Part shown: positions 26,066 through 34,374 of the stretch, one piece after another
Numbering within the stretch: the first letter of the stretch is position 1
Layout of the letters: every line of letters begins with the position of its first letter
Assembly (NCBI GenBank): GCA_964489645.1
Contig: CAZAZT010000021.1
Span: 1 to 35,535, forward strand
DNA length: 35,535 nucleotides
Source: JBEEPE01 sp964489645
GTDB lineage: Bacteria > Verrucomicrobiota > Verrucomicrobiia > Chthoniobacterales > Chthoniobacteraceae
Reading direction: 5' to 3'
Program-made: the position numbers and the translations under genes
The notes under the pieces: generated by a model
What the model was told of the DNA's origin: nothing
Database searches by the model: none
Seen by the model: only the letters and a program-made list of their open reading frames with translations

Positions 26066-27637
26066 ATGGTCAACATCAAAACCTTCACCCGGCTCTTCGC
26101 CGCCATCGTGACCGTCGCAATCGTCGTCGAGGGTCTCGTCGTGAACCGTCTGCTCGAGGAGACAAAAATCAATGGGCCTGTCTACGATCGCATCATCGCC
26201 GATAAAGATCTGGTGGCCGATATCCTCCCGCCCCCCGCTTATGTGATCGAAAGCTTTCTCGTGGCCAGTCGCGGGATGCTCGAGACCAACCCCGCCCAAC
26301 TCAAGGCCCTCTCAGAGAAGTTGCCTGAACTCAAAGCGCAATACCTCGATCGCCACAAGTTCTGGACCGAGAACAAACTCATCATCGATGAGACCAAAAA
26401 GCGACTCACCCTCGACTCCCATGAGCAAGTCCTCCAGTTCTTCAGCATCGCAGAGAACCGACTCTTCCCGTCCGCCCTTGCCGGAGACAAACTGAAGGCT
26501 CAAGAGGCCTACGAGGCCCTCACCAAAGTGTACAACTCCCACCGATCCATCATCGACGAGGTGGTCAAACTGGCTGAAGCCCAAGCCAAGAAAAACGAAG
26601 CCGCAGCCGCGAGCAGCCAAGCCCGCTCGATGCAGATGATCATGATCGGTGCTGCACTAGTTCTCCTCGGCGTGTACATCGCAATCCTCCTCCTCTACCG
26701 CTCGACCATCCCGCCGCTCAAACAGATCACTGAAGAACTCGCCACCGGCGCTGAACAGTCCTACGTCGCCGCCGACCAAGTCGCTCGCGCAAGCCAACGC
26801 CTTGCAGAAGGTGCCAGCGAGCAAGCTGCCGCCGTCGAAGAAACCAGCGCATCGCTCGAGGAGATCTCCAGCATGATCCACTCGACCGCCAACAACGCGC
26901 TCCAAGCCAAGAACATGGCGAGCGAAGCCCAGAACGCCGCACAAAGTGGTTCAGCAACCATGGTGGAGATGACCGCCGCAATGAAGTCCATCGAGGTCTC
27001 CAGCGGTGAGGTCGCCAAGATCGTCAAGAGCATCGACGAGATCGCGTTCCAGACCAACATCCTCGCCCTCAACGCCGCGGTCGAAGCCGCCCGCGCCGGA
27101 GAGGCTGGCGCAGGTTTCGCCGTGGTCGCAGATGAGGTCCGCTCTCTCGCCCAACGGAGCGCCGCAGCAGCCAACGAGACCGCAGAAAAGATCGAGGCCG
27201 CAATCCTCAACAGCCGGAACGGTTCGCTCAGCCTCATCAAGGTCGGAGAATCCTTCAAAAAGATCGGGGAAAAGGTCAGACAGACCGACGCGTTCGTCGC
27301 GGAGATTGCCATGGCCGCAAAGGAGCAAGCGCTCGGCATCGAGCAGATCTCCTCGGCCATCGTGCAGATGAGCAAGGTCACCCAGAGCAGTGCCTCCAAC
27401 GCTGAACAGAGCGCAAGCGCAGCCGAAGAACTCAGTGCACAAGCCGGCGTCCACAAAGGCCTGACTGAACGCTTACGCGAGATCGTCGGCATCTCAGGTG
27501 ATGCTCCCACCCCCGCGAACACTCAACTCTCGGAACCCGCTCCAGCAAAGGAGTCCGATGAACCCGCCGCCGCACACGCAGCGCCGTCCCCTGACGTCGC
27601 CAAGACCCCTGCGACCGACGAGTTCAGGGACTTTTGA
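26066..27637 (+). CDS. Transmembrane methyl-accepting chemotaxis protein with C-terminal CheR-docking-like peptide
   Basis: A 523-residue receptor. TM1 at about 8-26, a periplasmic mostly helical sensor (about 27-187; four-helix-bundle type, ligand unknown), TM2 at about 189-209 (MIMIGAALVLLGVYIAILLL), a short HAMP-like linker, then a long coiled-coil signalling hairpin. The tip is IDEIAFQTNILALNAAVEAARAGEAG, followed by FAVVADEVRSLAQRSA. After the hairpin comes an Ala/Pro/Glu-rich tail ending in E-F-R-D-F, which fits the x-[HFYW]-x2-[HFYW] pattern of C-terminal CheR-binding pentapeptides (NWETF in E. coli Tar/Tsr). ATG 26066 is chosen because TM1 follows directly; the 34 upstream in-frame codons overlap cheW. 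cheR follows 20 nt downstream. Confidence 0.95.
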   Translation: MVNIKTFTRLFAAIVTVAIVVEGLVVNRLLEETKINGPVYDRIIADKDLVADILPPPAYVIESFLVASRGMLETNPAQLKALSEKLPELKAQYLDRHKFWTENKLIIDETKKRLTLDSHEQVLQFFSIAENRLFPSALAGDKLKAQEAYEALTKVYNSHRSIIDEVVKLAEAQAKKNEAAAASSQARSMQMIMIGAALVLLGVYIAILLLYRSTIPPLKQITEELATGAEQSYVAADQVARASQRLAEGASEQAAAVEETSASLEEISSMIHSTANNALQAKNMASEAQNAAQSGSATMVEMTAAMKSIEVSSGEVAKIVKSIDEIAFQTNILALNAAVEAARAGEAGAGFAVVADEVRSLAQRSAAAANETAEKIEAAILNSRNGSLSLIKVGESFKKIGEKVRQTDAFVAEIAMAAKEQALGIEQISSAIVQMSKVTQSSASNAEQSASAAEELSAQAGVHKGLTERLREIVGISGDAPTPANTQLSEPAPAKESDEPAAAHAAPSPDVAKTPATDEFRDF

Positions 27638-27657
27638 GCGGAGAATCAACTCCCTCG

Positions 27658-28497
27658 ATGTCCGCAGACCCTGGGATCTCGTCAGCCGCTTACGAATACC
27701 TCACCGGCCTGATCTACCGGCACAGCCGTATTTACCTCGGCCCGCATAAGCAGGAACTCGTCGCCAGCCGCCTTCGCCGCAGGCGCCTGCAGCTAGGTCT
27801 GAAATCGTTCGACCAGTACTGCGATCTCCTGCGGACCACACAAGCCGAGGAGGAGATCGGCATTGTCATCGATCTCATCTCCACCAATCACACCCACTTC
27901 TTCCGCGAACGAGCGCATTTCGATTTCCTCACCCAACACGCTCTGCCGGCGCTTCATAAACAAGGAACTTCTCCCAAATCTCCGGTGCGTTGCTGGTCCG
28001 CTGCGTCCTCCTCCGGTGAAGAGGTCTACACGATCGGCATCGTCTTGGCAGAGTTCGAACGCGAACACGGAGCCTTTCCCTGGGAGATCCACGGCTCCGA
28101 CATCTCGACCCGTATGCTCGAAAAGGCGCAGTCCGCCATCTACGAACTCAGCCGACTCGAACTCCCCGACCCCGTACTCCTCCACCGCTACTTCCAAAAA
28201 GGTCACGGCCGTTTCGAAGGTCACGCAAGGGTCAAGGACTCCATCCGAACACGCGTGAACCTCAAAAGGGTCAACCTCTTCCAGACCAGTTATCCGATCC
28301 CGCCCGAGCAAAACCTCATCTTCTGCAGGAACGTGCTCATCTACTTCGATACACCTTCCCAGTCTGAGGTCATCCGCCGTCTTTCCAATCAGCTAGCGCC
28401 CGGCGGATACTTGTTCATCGGTCACTCGGAAAGCTTGATGAACATCCCGCACCGCCTCCGTTCCCTCGGCCAAGGCATCTTCATGAAACCGCGCTGA
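27658..28497 (+). CDS. cheR: Chemoreceptor glutamate methyltransferase CheR
   Basis: This 279-residue S-adenosylmethionine-dependent enzyme methylates receptor glutamates for adaptation. Seen: N-terminal helical domain (about 8-75; YLTGLIYRHSRIYLG), the family block STNHTHFFRERAHFDFL, SAM-binding CWSAASSSGEEVYTIGIVL, GSDISTRMLEKAQSAIY, and the C-terminal NLIFCRNVLIYFD with GGYLFIGHSESL. ATG 27658 is preferred; an in-frame TTG at 27634 overlaps the MCP stop and would add eight residues. It lies between the MCP gene and cheB (10 nt). The C-terminal aromatic tail of the neighbouring MCP suggests a pentapeptide-tethered mode. Confidence 0.96.
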   Translation: MSADPGISSAAYEYLTGLIYRHSRIYLGPHKQELVASRLRRRRLQLGLKSFDQYCDLLRTTQAEEEIGIVIDLISTNHTHFFRERAHFDFLTQHALPALHKQGTSPKSPVRCWSAASSSGEEVYTIGIVLAEFEREHGAFPWEIHGSDISTRMLEKAQSAIYELSRLELPDPVLLHRYFQKGHGRFEGHARVKDSIRTRVNLKRVNLFQTSYPIPPEQNLIFCRNVLIYFDTPSQSEVIRRLSNQLAPGGYLFIGHSESLMNIPHRLRSLGQGIFMKPR

Positions 28498-28507
28498 TTC
28501 CCTCCAA

Positions 28508-29659
28508 ATGTCCACCCAGCCAAAGATCAAAGTTCTCGTCATCGACGACTCGGCGCTCGTTCGCAAGGCCATCTCCGACGCCCTCTCCATGGACCCAGAG
28601 ATCGAGGTCGTAGGCACCGCCAACGACCCGCTCATCGCCCAAGAGAAGATGCCGAAACTTCAGCCAGACGTCCTGACCCTTGACCTCGAAATGCCGCGGA
28701 TGGACGGCCTCACCTTTCTCCGGCTGCTCCAGAAGAATCCACCCATGCCTCCGGTAGTGGTCGTCAGCTCTCTCACCCAAGAAGGCTCGCGCCACGCTCT
28801 CGAAGCCATGGACGCAGGCGCCGCCGACGTCCTCGCCAAACCCGATGGATCCATGTCCATCGGCCATCTGGCCAACAAGCTCGCCTTCCACGTGAAAGCG
28901 GCTGCGCGGGCAAAACGACGCGCTCTCGCGCCCACACCGCTCGCGCCTCCCTCTCCCGTCAAGCCGCCGCCCGCTCCCTCCGGACAGACCCCTCCCCCCG
29001 CGAGTCCTCCACTCATGGAGGACATCCTTTCGACCGGTCGCTCCCACACGGCTCGCCCCCTTTCACAACTCAGCTCGGACCGGCGATTGATCGTCATCGG
29101 CTCCTCCACAGGCGGCGTGGAAGCCCTCCGCTCCCTGCTCCCTAGCCTTCCAGGAAATCTCCCGCCCATCGCCGTCGCTCAACACATCCCCCCATTCTTC
29201 TCCAAGGCCGTGGCGGACCGGATCAATGACCTCGCCGGATACGAGGTCCACGAAGCAAAGGACGGCGAGGAACTCCACCACGGCATGTGTGTCATCGCTC
29301 CAGGTGACTATCATCTGACCATTCAGCGCGTGGGTTCCGTCTACAAAACCAAGCTCTCCCAAACGCCTCCAGTCCACTATTGCCGACCCGCAGTCGACGT
29401 CCTCTTCCGATCCGCTGCGACCGCGGCAGGCAACAAAACGCTCGCAGTCATCCTCACCGGGATGGGTTCCGATGGCGCACTCGGGATGCAGTCCATCAAA
29501 CAAGCGGGTGGCCTCACCCTCGCCGAACACGAAGACACCTGCGTGGTGTTCGGGATGCCGCGCTCTGCCATCCAACTTGGCGTGGTCGATCACGTCACGC
29601 CGCTCCACCAGATGCCCGCCGCCATCATCAAATCCATCAACGCGATCAGCCCACTTTAA
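28508..29659 (+). CDS. cheB: Chemotaxis response regulator methylesterase CheB
   Basis: The 383-residue enzyme removes methyl groups from, and can deamidate, chemoreceptors when phosphorylated by CheA. The receiver domain (about 6-125) has D13-D14, phosphoacceptor D59 in LTLDLEMP and K111. A Pro-rich linker (about 140-170) follows, then the esterase domain with catalytic triad S200 in IGSSTGG, H226 in AQHIPP and D322 in MGSDG. Length is normal. CCCTCC lies two bases before ATG. The next gene, the receiver-cyclase, follows after 17 nt. Confidence 0.97.
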   Translation: MSTQPKIKVLVIDDSALVRKAISDALSMDPEIEVVGTANDPLIAQEKMPKLQPDVLTLDLEMPRMDGLTFLRLLQKNPPMPPVVVVSSLTQEGSRHALEAMDAGAADVLAKPDGSMSIGHLANKLAFHVKAAARAKRRALAPTPLAPPSPVKPPPAPSGQTPPPASPPLMEDILSTGRSHTARPLSQLSSDRRLIVIGSSTGGVEALRSLLPSLPGNLPPIAVAQHIPPFFSKAVADRINDLAGYEVHEAKDGEELHHGMCVIAPGDYHLTIQRVGSVYKTKLSQTPPVHYCRPAVDVLFRSAATAAGNKTLAVILTGMGSDGALGMQSIKQAGGLTLAEHEDTCVVFGMPRSAIQLGVVDHVTPLHQMPAAIIKSINAISPL

Positions 29660-29676
29660 CCTCCCCCACCCCCTCC

Positions 29677-30864
29677 ATGTCCGACGACGTCGCATCTCAT
29701 AACCTGTTCAACTTCGAAAGTTCTGCACACGAGGCAGCACCGCCTTCGGCGGCTATCCTCACGCCGGAGGAGGCGGTTCACGCAGCCAAGATCTTGGTCG
29801 TCGATGATAGTCGTATGATGCGGCTCGGGATCATCAAACAGTTAAAACAGCTTGGCTTTGAGTGTATTGTGGAATGTGCCAACGGCCGGGATGCTCTTAA
29901 AAAGGTCTCAGAAGAGCCCTTTGACCTGATGCTTCTCGACATCGAGATGCCAGAAGTGACCGGCATCGAGGTGCTCGCCGAACTCAAGCGTGAGCGCGGA
30001 CTGCCCGTGCCCGTCATCGTGATCTCAGGGAGCCAGGACACCGGTGACGCCGTCCGTTGCATCGAGATGGGCGCGGAAGACTATCTCCCAAAACCCTTCG
30101 ACCCCGTTCTCCTGCGCGCACGCGTCACGACCTCGCTCGAGAAGAAGAAGCTGCGGGACCTCGATGCGCAACGCCTCGAGCAGATCAAAAAGGAGCACGA
30201 ACTCGTCGTGGCAGAACAGGAGAAAACCGAGAAGCTCCTGCTGAACATTCTGCCACGAGCCGTCGCAACCCGCCTCAAGAGCGGTGAGAAGCTGATCGCG
30301 GATTCGCACCAGGCCGTGACCGTCCTCTTCATGGACCTCGTGGGCTTCACCAAGCTCTCTCGGACTACGACGGCGGAAAAGTTGGTGAAGATGTTGAACG
30401 CCATCTTCTCCACCTTCGATCTTCTCGTCGAACGGAGCGGCCTGGAGAAGATCAAGACCATCGGAGATAGCTACATGCTCGTATCCGGCGCTCCAAAAGG
30501 GCGTGAGGATCACGCGCAAGCCGCCGCCGACCTCGCCCTCGCCATGATCGATGCTTTGGCAAAGATCAACCGGGTCAATCAGACCGATCTCCAAGCACGC
30601 ATCGGTTTGAACTCCGGGCCTGTCGTTGCCGGCGTGATCGGCATCCGGAAATTCACCTACGATCTGTGGGGCGATACCGTCAATTTCGCGAGCCGCATGG
30701 AAAGCAGCGGGATGGCCGGCAGGGTCCACTGCTCCGAAGCCACTGCGGAACTGTTGCGCTCGGATTTCGAGCTCGAGGATCGAGGCCCGATCGAAGTGAA
30801 AGGGATCGGACAAACCCACACGTTCTTCATCAACAGCAGGAAGATCGCGGAGTGGAGCCTCTGA
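29677..30864 (+). CDS. Response regulator fused to class III adenylate cyclase
   Basis: The 395-residue cytosolic protein has a receiver at about 36-155 (acidic D43-D44, phosphoacceptor D88 in LMLLDIEMP, S117, K139 in LPKP), a coiled-coil linker (about 155-190) that leads into LLNILP, and a class III cyclase domain at about 212-390. All catalytic residues are visible: metal-binding D220 (FMDLVGFT) and D264 (TIGDSYM), purine-selecting K260 and D329 (TYDLWGD) as in adenylate rather than guanylate cyclases, and N336/R340 (NFASR). The product is therefore probably cAMP. ATG 29677 is chosen because upstream in-frame codons overlap cheB; CCCTCC abuts it. It is the last gene of the che operon and the only non-CheB receiver, so it is the likely output of CheA (inference). 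Confidence 0.93.
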   Translation: MSDDVASHNLFNFESSAHEAAPPSAAILTPEEAVHAAKILVVDDSRMMRLGIIKQLKQLGFECIVECANGRDALKKVSEEPFDLMLLDIEMPEVTGIEVLAELKRERGLPVPVIVISGSQDTGDAVRCIEMGAEDYLPKPFDPVLLRARVTTSLEKKKLRDLDAQRLEQIKKEHELVVAEQEKTEKLLLNILPRAVATRLKSGEKLIADSHQAVTVLFMDLVGFTKLSRTTTAEKLVKMLNAIFSTFDLLVERSGLEKIKTIGDSYMLVSGAPKGREDHAQAAADLALAMIDALAKINRVNQTDLQARIGLNSGPVVAGVIGIRKFTYDLWGDTVNFASRMESSGMAGRVHCSEATAELLRSDFELEDRGPIEVKGIGQTHTFFINSRKIAEWSL

Positions 30865-30890
30865 CCGCCATACCCCCAGCACTCACCGTC

Positions 30891-32120
30891 ATGCCCCGCT
30901 CGCTGCGATACGCACTGTTCGCTCTTCTTTCAATTCCTGCCCTCTGCGCGGACTATTTCCCTCCGCCCGATAGCAAAGGTGGATGGCGGACACTCAAGGA
31001 TCCCGCCGAGATCCGCGCGAAAGCCGGACTTTCGGCGGAGCGACTAGCAACGGCCTACTCCGTCTGCGAACGTGGCACCCAGAACGGGGGGCTGCTCATC
31101 GTTCGTCGAGGTTACCTCGTGTTCGAGAAATACTTCGGGAAAGCGAGTCGGAACGCCAATCCTGACATGGCCTCGACGGGAAAGGCGTACACCAGCATCG
31201 CGTGCGGCATCATGCTCGAGGAGTTCAAGAACAGGTTCCCTCAAGGACTCGATACCAAAGTGTTCACGGAAGAGTTTTTGCCTCAGGCTTTTCCTCTGGA
31301 CGACCCAAGGCGAGCGGACATCACCCTCGGTCAACTGCTGTGCATGACCGCAGGGACATGGGGAGAAGGTCAGACACCTTCGGGTTGGGTACACGGCAAA
31401 GCGCAACCGCTGAAACCTGTCCCTGGCCAGAACATACGGGACCTCGATCAATCCTCGCTGCGGGTCCCCTTATGGACCGACCCAGGTGCTGGATTCTCGT
31501 ACTCGTCCCCTGCGCCACACATCGCATCACTTATTCTCCGCAACGTATCCGGCATGGATCTGCAAGAGTTCATCCGAAAACGCCTGGGCGATCCAATGGG
31601 CTGGGAATCGTGGGGCTACTGCCTCCAACGTGGCGACTTCAAGATGCCTCACGCGAATGGCGCAGGAAGCATCGCAGTGCACGCGACCGACGCTCTGCGG
31701 TTCGGGTACTGTCTTGCGCGCGATGGCGTCTGGAACGGGAAGCGATTGGTCCCCTCGGACTATCTCCGCGCCTGTCGCGAACGCTCGAAGTACAACCCGC
31801 ATGCGCCGTATGTGTTACAGTTCGAGAATAATGCAGATGGACATGTCCTTGGCGCTCCCCGCGATGCGTTCTTCAAAAGCGGCGCAGGTGGGTTCGGTCT
31901 CTTCGTCGTGCCTTCGCTGGATCTCGTGATTTACAAACTGGGTGGCAAGGACGGGCAATACGATCCTTCCCTCACCGGACTGCCTCAACCCGAGTTCACG
32001 GACCACTCGCGCGAAGCATGGCAACCGATCCCGAAGACCCACTACAACGAAGGCAGCCTGTCTGGCGACGACGGCCTTCGCCGTGTTCTTGAGATCGTGT
32101 GCAACGCGGTGATCGACTGA
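30891..32120 (+). CDS. Secreted serine hydrolase, beta-lactamase/class C (AmpC/EstB-like) fold
   Basis: A 409-residue protein with a signal peptide (about 1-20, MPRSLRYALFALLSIPALCA). The catalytic S-x-x-K is S95-T-G-K98. The Tyr motif reads YSS (GFSYSSPAP) instead of the usual YSN/YAN, and the third motif region is FFKSGAGGFG. The family includes class C beta-lactamases, DD-peptidases, esterases and 6-aminohexanoate-dimer hydrolase; the substrate cannot be decided from sequence. It starts 26 nt after the cyclase gene, so read-through from the che operon is possible, but function looks unrelated. ATG 30891 gives the signal peptide; upstream in-frame codons overlap the cyclase. Confidence 0.85.
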   Translation: MPRSLRYALFALLSIPALCADYFPPPDSKGGWRTLKDPAEIRAKAGLSAERLATAYSVCERGTQNGGLLIVRRGYLVFEKYFGKASRNANPDMASTGKAYTSIACGIMLEEFKNRFPQGLDTKVFTEEFLPQAFPLDDPRRADITLGQLLCMTAGTWGEGQTPSGWVHGKAQPLKPVPGQNIRDLDQSSLRVPLWTDPGAGFSYSSPAPHIASLILRNVSGMDLQEFIRKRLGDPMGWESWGYCLQRGDFKMPHANGAGSIAVHATDALRFGYCLARDGVWNGKRLVPSDYLRACRERSKYNPHAPYVLQFENNADGHVLGAPRDAFFKSGAGGFGLFVVPSLDLVIYKLGGKDGQYDPSLTGLPQPEFTDHSREAWQPIPKTHYNEGSLSGDDGLRRVLEIVCNAVID

Positions 32121-32164
32121 TCAGCGCAACCACCCACTCCTCTCATTGTTTAACAAGACCGATC

Positions 32165-33614
32165 ATGTTCTCCCCCCACCTCCTCGGTTCCCTTTCCATC
32201 CTCGTTGTCTGTCACAGCACAGCACTCGCCGGCCTCGGCGACTGGCCGCAATGGCGCGGACCCCTTCGCAACGGCACACTACCCGAGAGCAAAGCACTCT
32301 CAGCTCAATGGGGGACCAATGGCCCCNNNNNNNNNNNNNNNNNNNNNNNNNNNNNNNNNNNNNNNNNNNNNNNNNNNNNNNNNNNNNNNNNNNNNNNNNN
32401 NNNNNNNNNNNNNNNNNNNNNNNNNNGCACCATCGCTGCGTGGGAAGAAGCTCGACGATTTCACCGAACAGTTCATCGAGGAGAATCTCAACAAGAAGCA
32501 GAAGGAGTTCTTTGGTGGATTCGTGCGCAATCGGTTCAAGAAAGGCAAACTCGCAATCCCTCTCCCCGATTACGATAAACTCCGGGAGCGCGTCGAAAAG
32601 CCATTCGCATCGCAAGCCGCGCTGGAGGATTGGGTGAACCATCAGGGCTTCGCGGACCACGTAAAACAGGCGGTGCTCGAGGCGATCCCCGCATCGAGGC
32701 GCGTGGCCGAGGACACAGTCATCTGCCTCGATGCCGCCTCAGGTAAGACCCTCTGGACCGCAAAGGCGCCCGGTGAACCAAAGGGTCGGAACTGCTCCAG
32801 CACACCATGCGTTTCAAATGGCCGGGTGTTTGCCCTCGGGAGCACAAGTCTCTACGCAGTCGATGTTACCGACGGCCGCATCCTGTGGTCTCGCCCTCTG
32901 GCGGGGAAGGCGCCGGGTTCGTCTCCGCTGGTGATCGAGAACACGGTCGTGGTCATGGCGGGTAAACTCGCGGCTTTCAATGCCACAACCGGGGAGCCTC
33001 TTTGGGAACAGCCGGCAATCATCGGGAATAACGCCTCCCCCGTACTGTGGAAAAAGGACGGCAAATCGTTTGTGCTCATCAACGGCCGTAGCGAGTTCGC
33101 GGCGGTCGACCTTGCGTCAGGATCCGTTGTCTGGACCACCCCCGGTGGCGGTGACTCGACTCCCGCAATCGATGGCGACATCGCCGTGGTCCTTTCAAGC
33201 AAGGAGAACCTTGGTTTTTCGGCGTATCGCGTCTCCTCGTCGGCCGTGACTCCGCTGTGGAGCCATCCAACCGACGCACGACGCTCCCAAAGCAGCCCGG
33301 TGATCCACCAAGGACACGCGTTCCTCTTCGAGGATGGGGACCATCGATGCGTGGAGGTCAGTTCCGGCAAAGTGTCTTGGAGCCAGAAGGTTCCGTCCAC
33401 CATCACTTCTCCCGTGTTGGCGGACAGCAAGTTCTTCGTGATCGCCAATAACGGCAACACCTTGTTGATGGTGGCTGCCGATCCGACGGGGTATCGGGAG
33501 CTCGGTCGAACAACCGTCAAAGCCTTGTGGGTCGCATCGCCGACGCTGACCGATGGCCGCATCCTCGTGCGCCATCGTGAAGGCGTGCGTTGTTACGACC
33601 TCACCGGACAGTGA
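32165..33614 (+). CDS. Secreted PQQ-like beta-propeller protein, interrupted by an assembly gap
   Basis: The signal peptide (about 1-22) is followed by DWPQWRGPLRNG, the standard opening of PVC PQQ-like (outer-membrane BamB-like) propeller proteins. After the 100-N gap a charged helical stretch (about 90 residues, rich in Lys/Glu/Phe) precedes the propeller blades, each with a D-x-x-(S/T)-G-x-x-(L/V)-W turn: CLDAASGKTLWTAK, DVTDGRILWSRP, NATTGEPLWEQP, DLASGSVVWTTP, EVSSGKVSWSQK. Visible length is 54 plus 395 residues. The flanks are in different frames across the 100 N, so an intact gene needs a gap divisible by three. No PQQ-dependent dehydrogenase active-site motif was seen. DUF429 follows after 18 nt. 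Confidence 0.88.
32327..32426. other. Assembly gap (100 N) inside the PQQ-like propeller gene
   Basis: Exactly 100 N. It removes the first propeller blade(s) after the DWPQWRGP opening. An intact reading frame requires a gap length divisible by 3, so 100 is a placeholder. Confidence 0.95.
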
Positions 33615-33632
33615 GCTTTCGCAGTTCGCTCC

Positions 33633-34355
33633 ATGAGCCCTGTTCTCGCGATCGACCTGGCACTGAAGTCCTACAGCGATTTTGGCGTGGTGCTCGTGGA
33701 GCGATCGGGTGGGTCATTGCACGCGCGCATCGAACGCTGGACGGGGTCAGAGGCGCCCGATCCACGTTGCGTGGCCGACAGGGCGCTCCGCCTCGCTGAG
33801 CGGTTCGGAGTGAAGACGATTCTCATCGATGGCACCCAAGCGTGGAAGGATCCGATGAACGGACTCGCGCATTGCAGGGTTTGCGAGAAAGTGATGCACA
33901 CGCCCTCAAAAACCGGCCCTCCAGGGGAATGCAAACCCCGGAACTATCTGGGCTTCACCGCTTTCTCGATCGCCGTTTTCGATGCACTCGATGCCGCAGG
34001 GTTCCCGAGGTTGAGCGCACATCCGTCAGCTCAGACGGGAAGGGTCGCCATCGAGACGTTTCCATTCAGAGCGTGGCGCAGCCTTGGTCTGTCCCCACTT
34101 CCCGCAAAAGCCAAAGCGACCAGCGCAGATGTCCAGCGCTGCGCTCTCGCACTGCAGCATGCGCACGGGCTTTCCGCCGATCGCATACCCACGCACGACG
34201 AGCTCCAGGCGATGGTCACGAGCCTCGCTGGCGTCGCCCTCTCGGACGGTTCATTGAATGTCCTCTGTGCTGGGGTTGCGCCCTTCGTTCATGAAGGATT
34301 CATCCGCGAAGGATTCATCGTGATTCCCGGCCGCAACGAAAACCGGGAGGCGTAG
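33633..34355 (+). CDS. DUF429 family protein
   Basis: The 240-residue protein is a member of DUF429, a family with a predicted RNase H-like fold and no established reaction. Seen: the N-terminal beta-strand Asp in VLAIDLALKSYSDFG, a second acidic strand end TILIDGTQAW, a cysteine-containing loop CRVCEKVMH...GEC, the block VAIETFPFRAWRSLG and the C-terminal EGFIREGFIVIPG (a short internal EGFI duplication). It has no signal peptide. It follows the propeller gene by 18 nt and is convergent with the sialidase (19 nt). Confidence 0.75.
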   Translation: MSPVLAIDLALKSYSDFGVVLVERSGGSLHARIERWTGSEAPDPRCVADRALRLAERFGVKTILIDGTQAWKDPMNGLAHCRVCEKVMHTPSKTGPPGECKPRNYLGFTAFSIAVFDALDAAGFPRLSAHPSAQTGRVAIETFPFRAWRSLGLSPLPAKAKATSADVQRCALALQHAHGLSADRIPTHDELQAMVTSLAGVALSDGSLNVLCAGVAPFVHEGFIREGFIVIPGRNENREA

Positions 34356-34374
34356 GCCGTGAACCAGTCTCCCC

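Noticed and set aside
27634..27657. TTG 27634 as the cheR start
   Set aside because: ATG 27658 gives the normal CheR N-terminus and avoids overlapping the MCP stop.
30891..34355. Membership of the hydrolase, propeller and DUF429 genes in the che operon
   Set aside because: They are co-directional, but their functions show no link and the che set is complete with the cyclase; co-transcription is possible yet unsupported.
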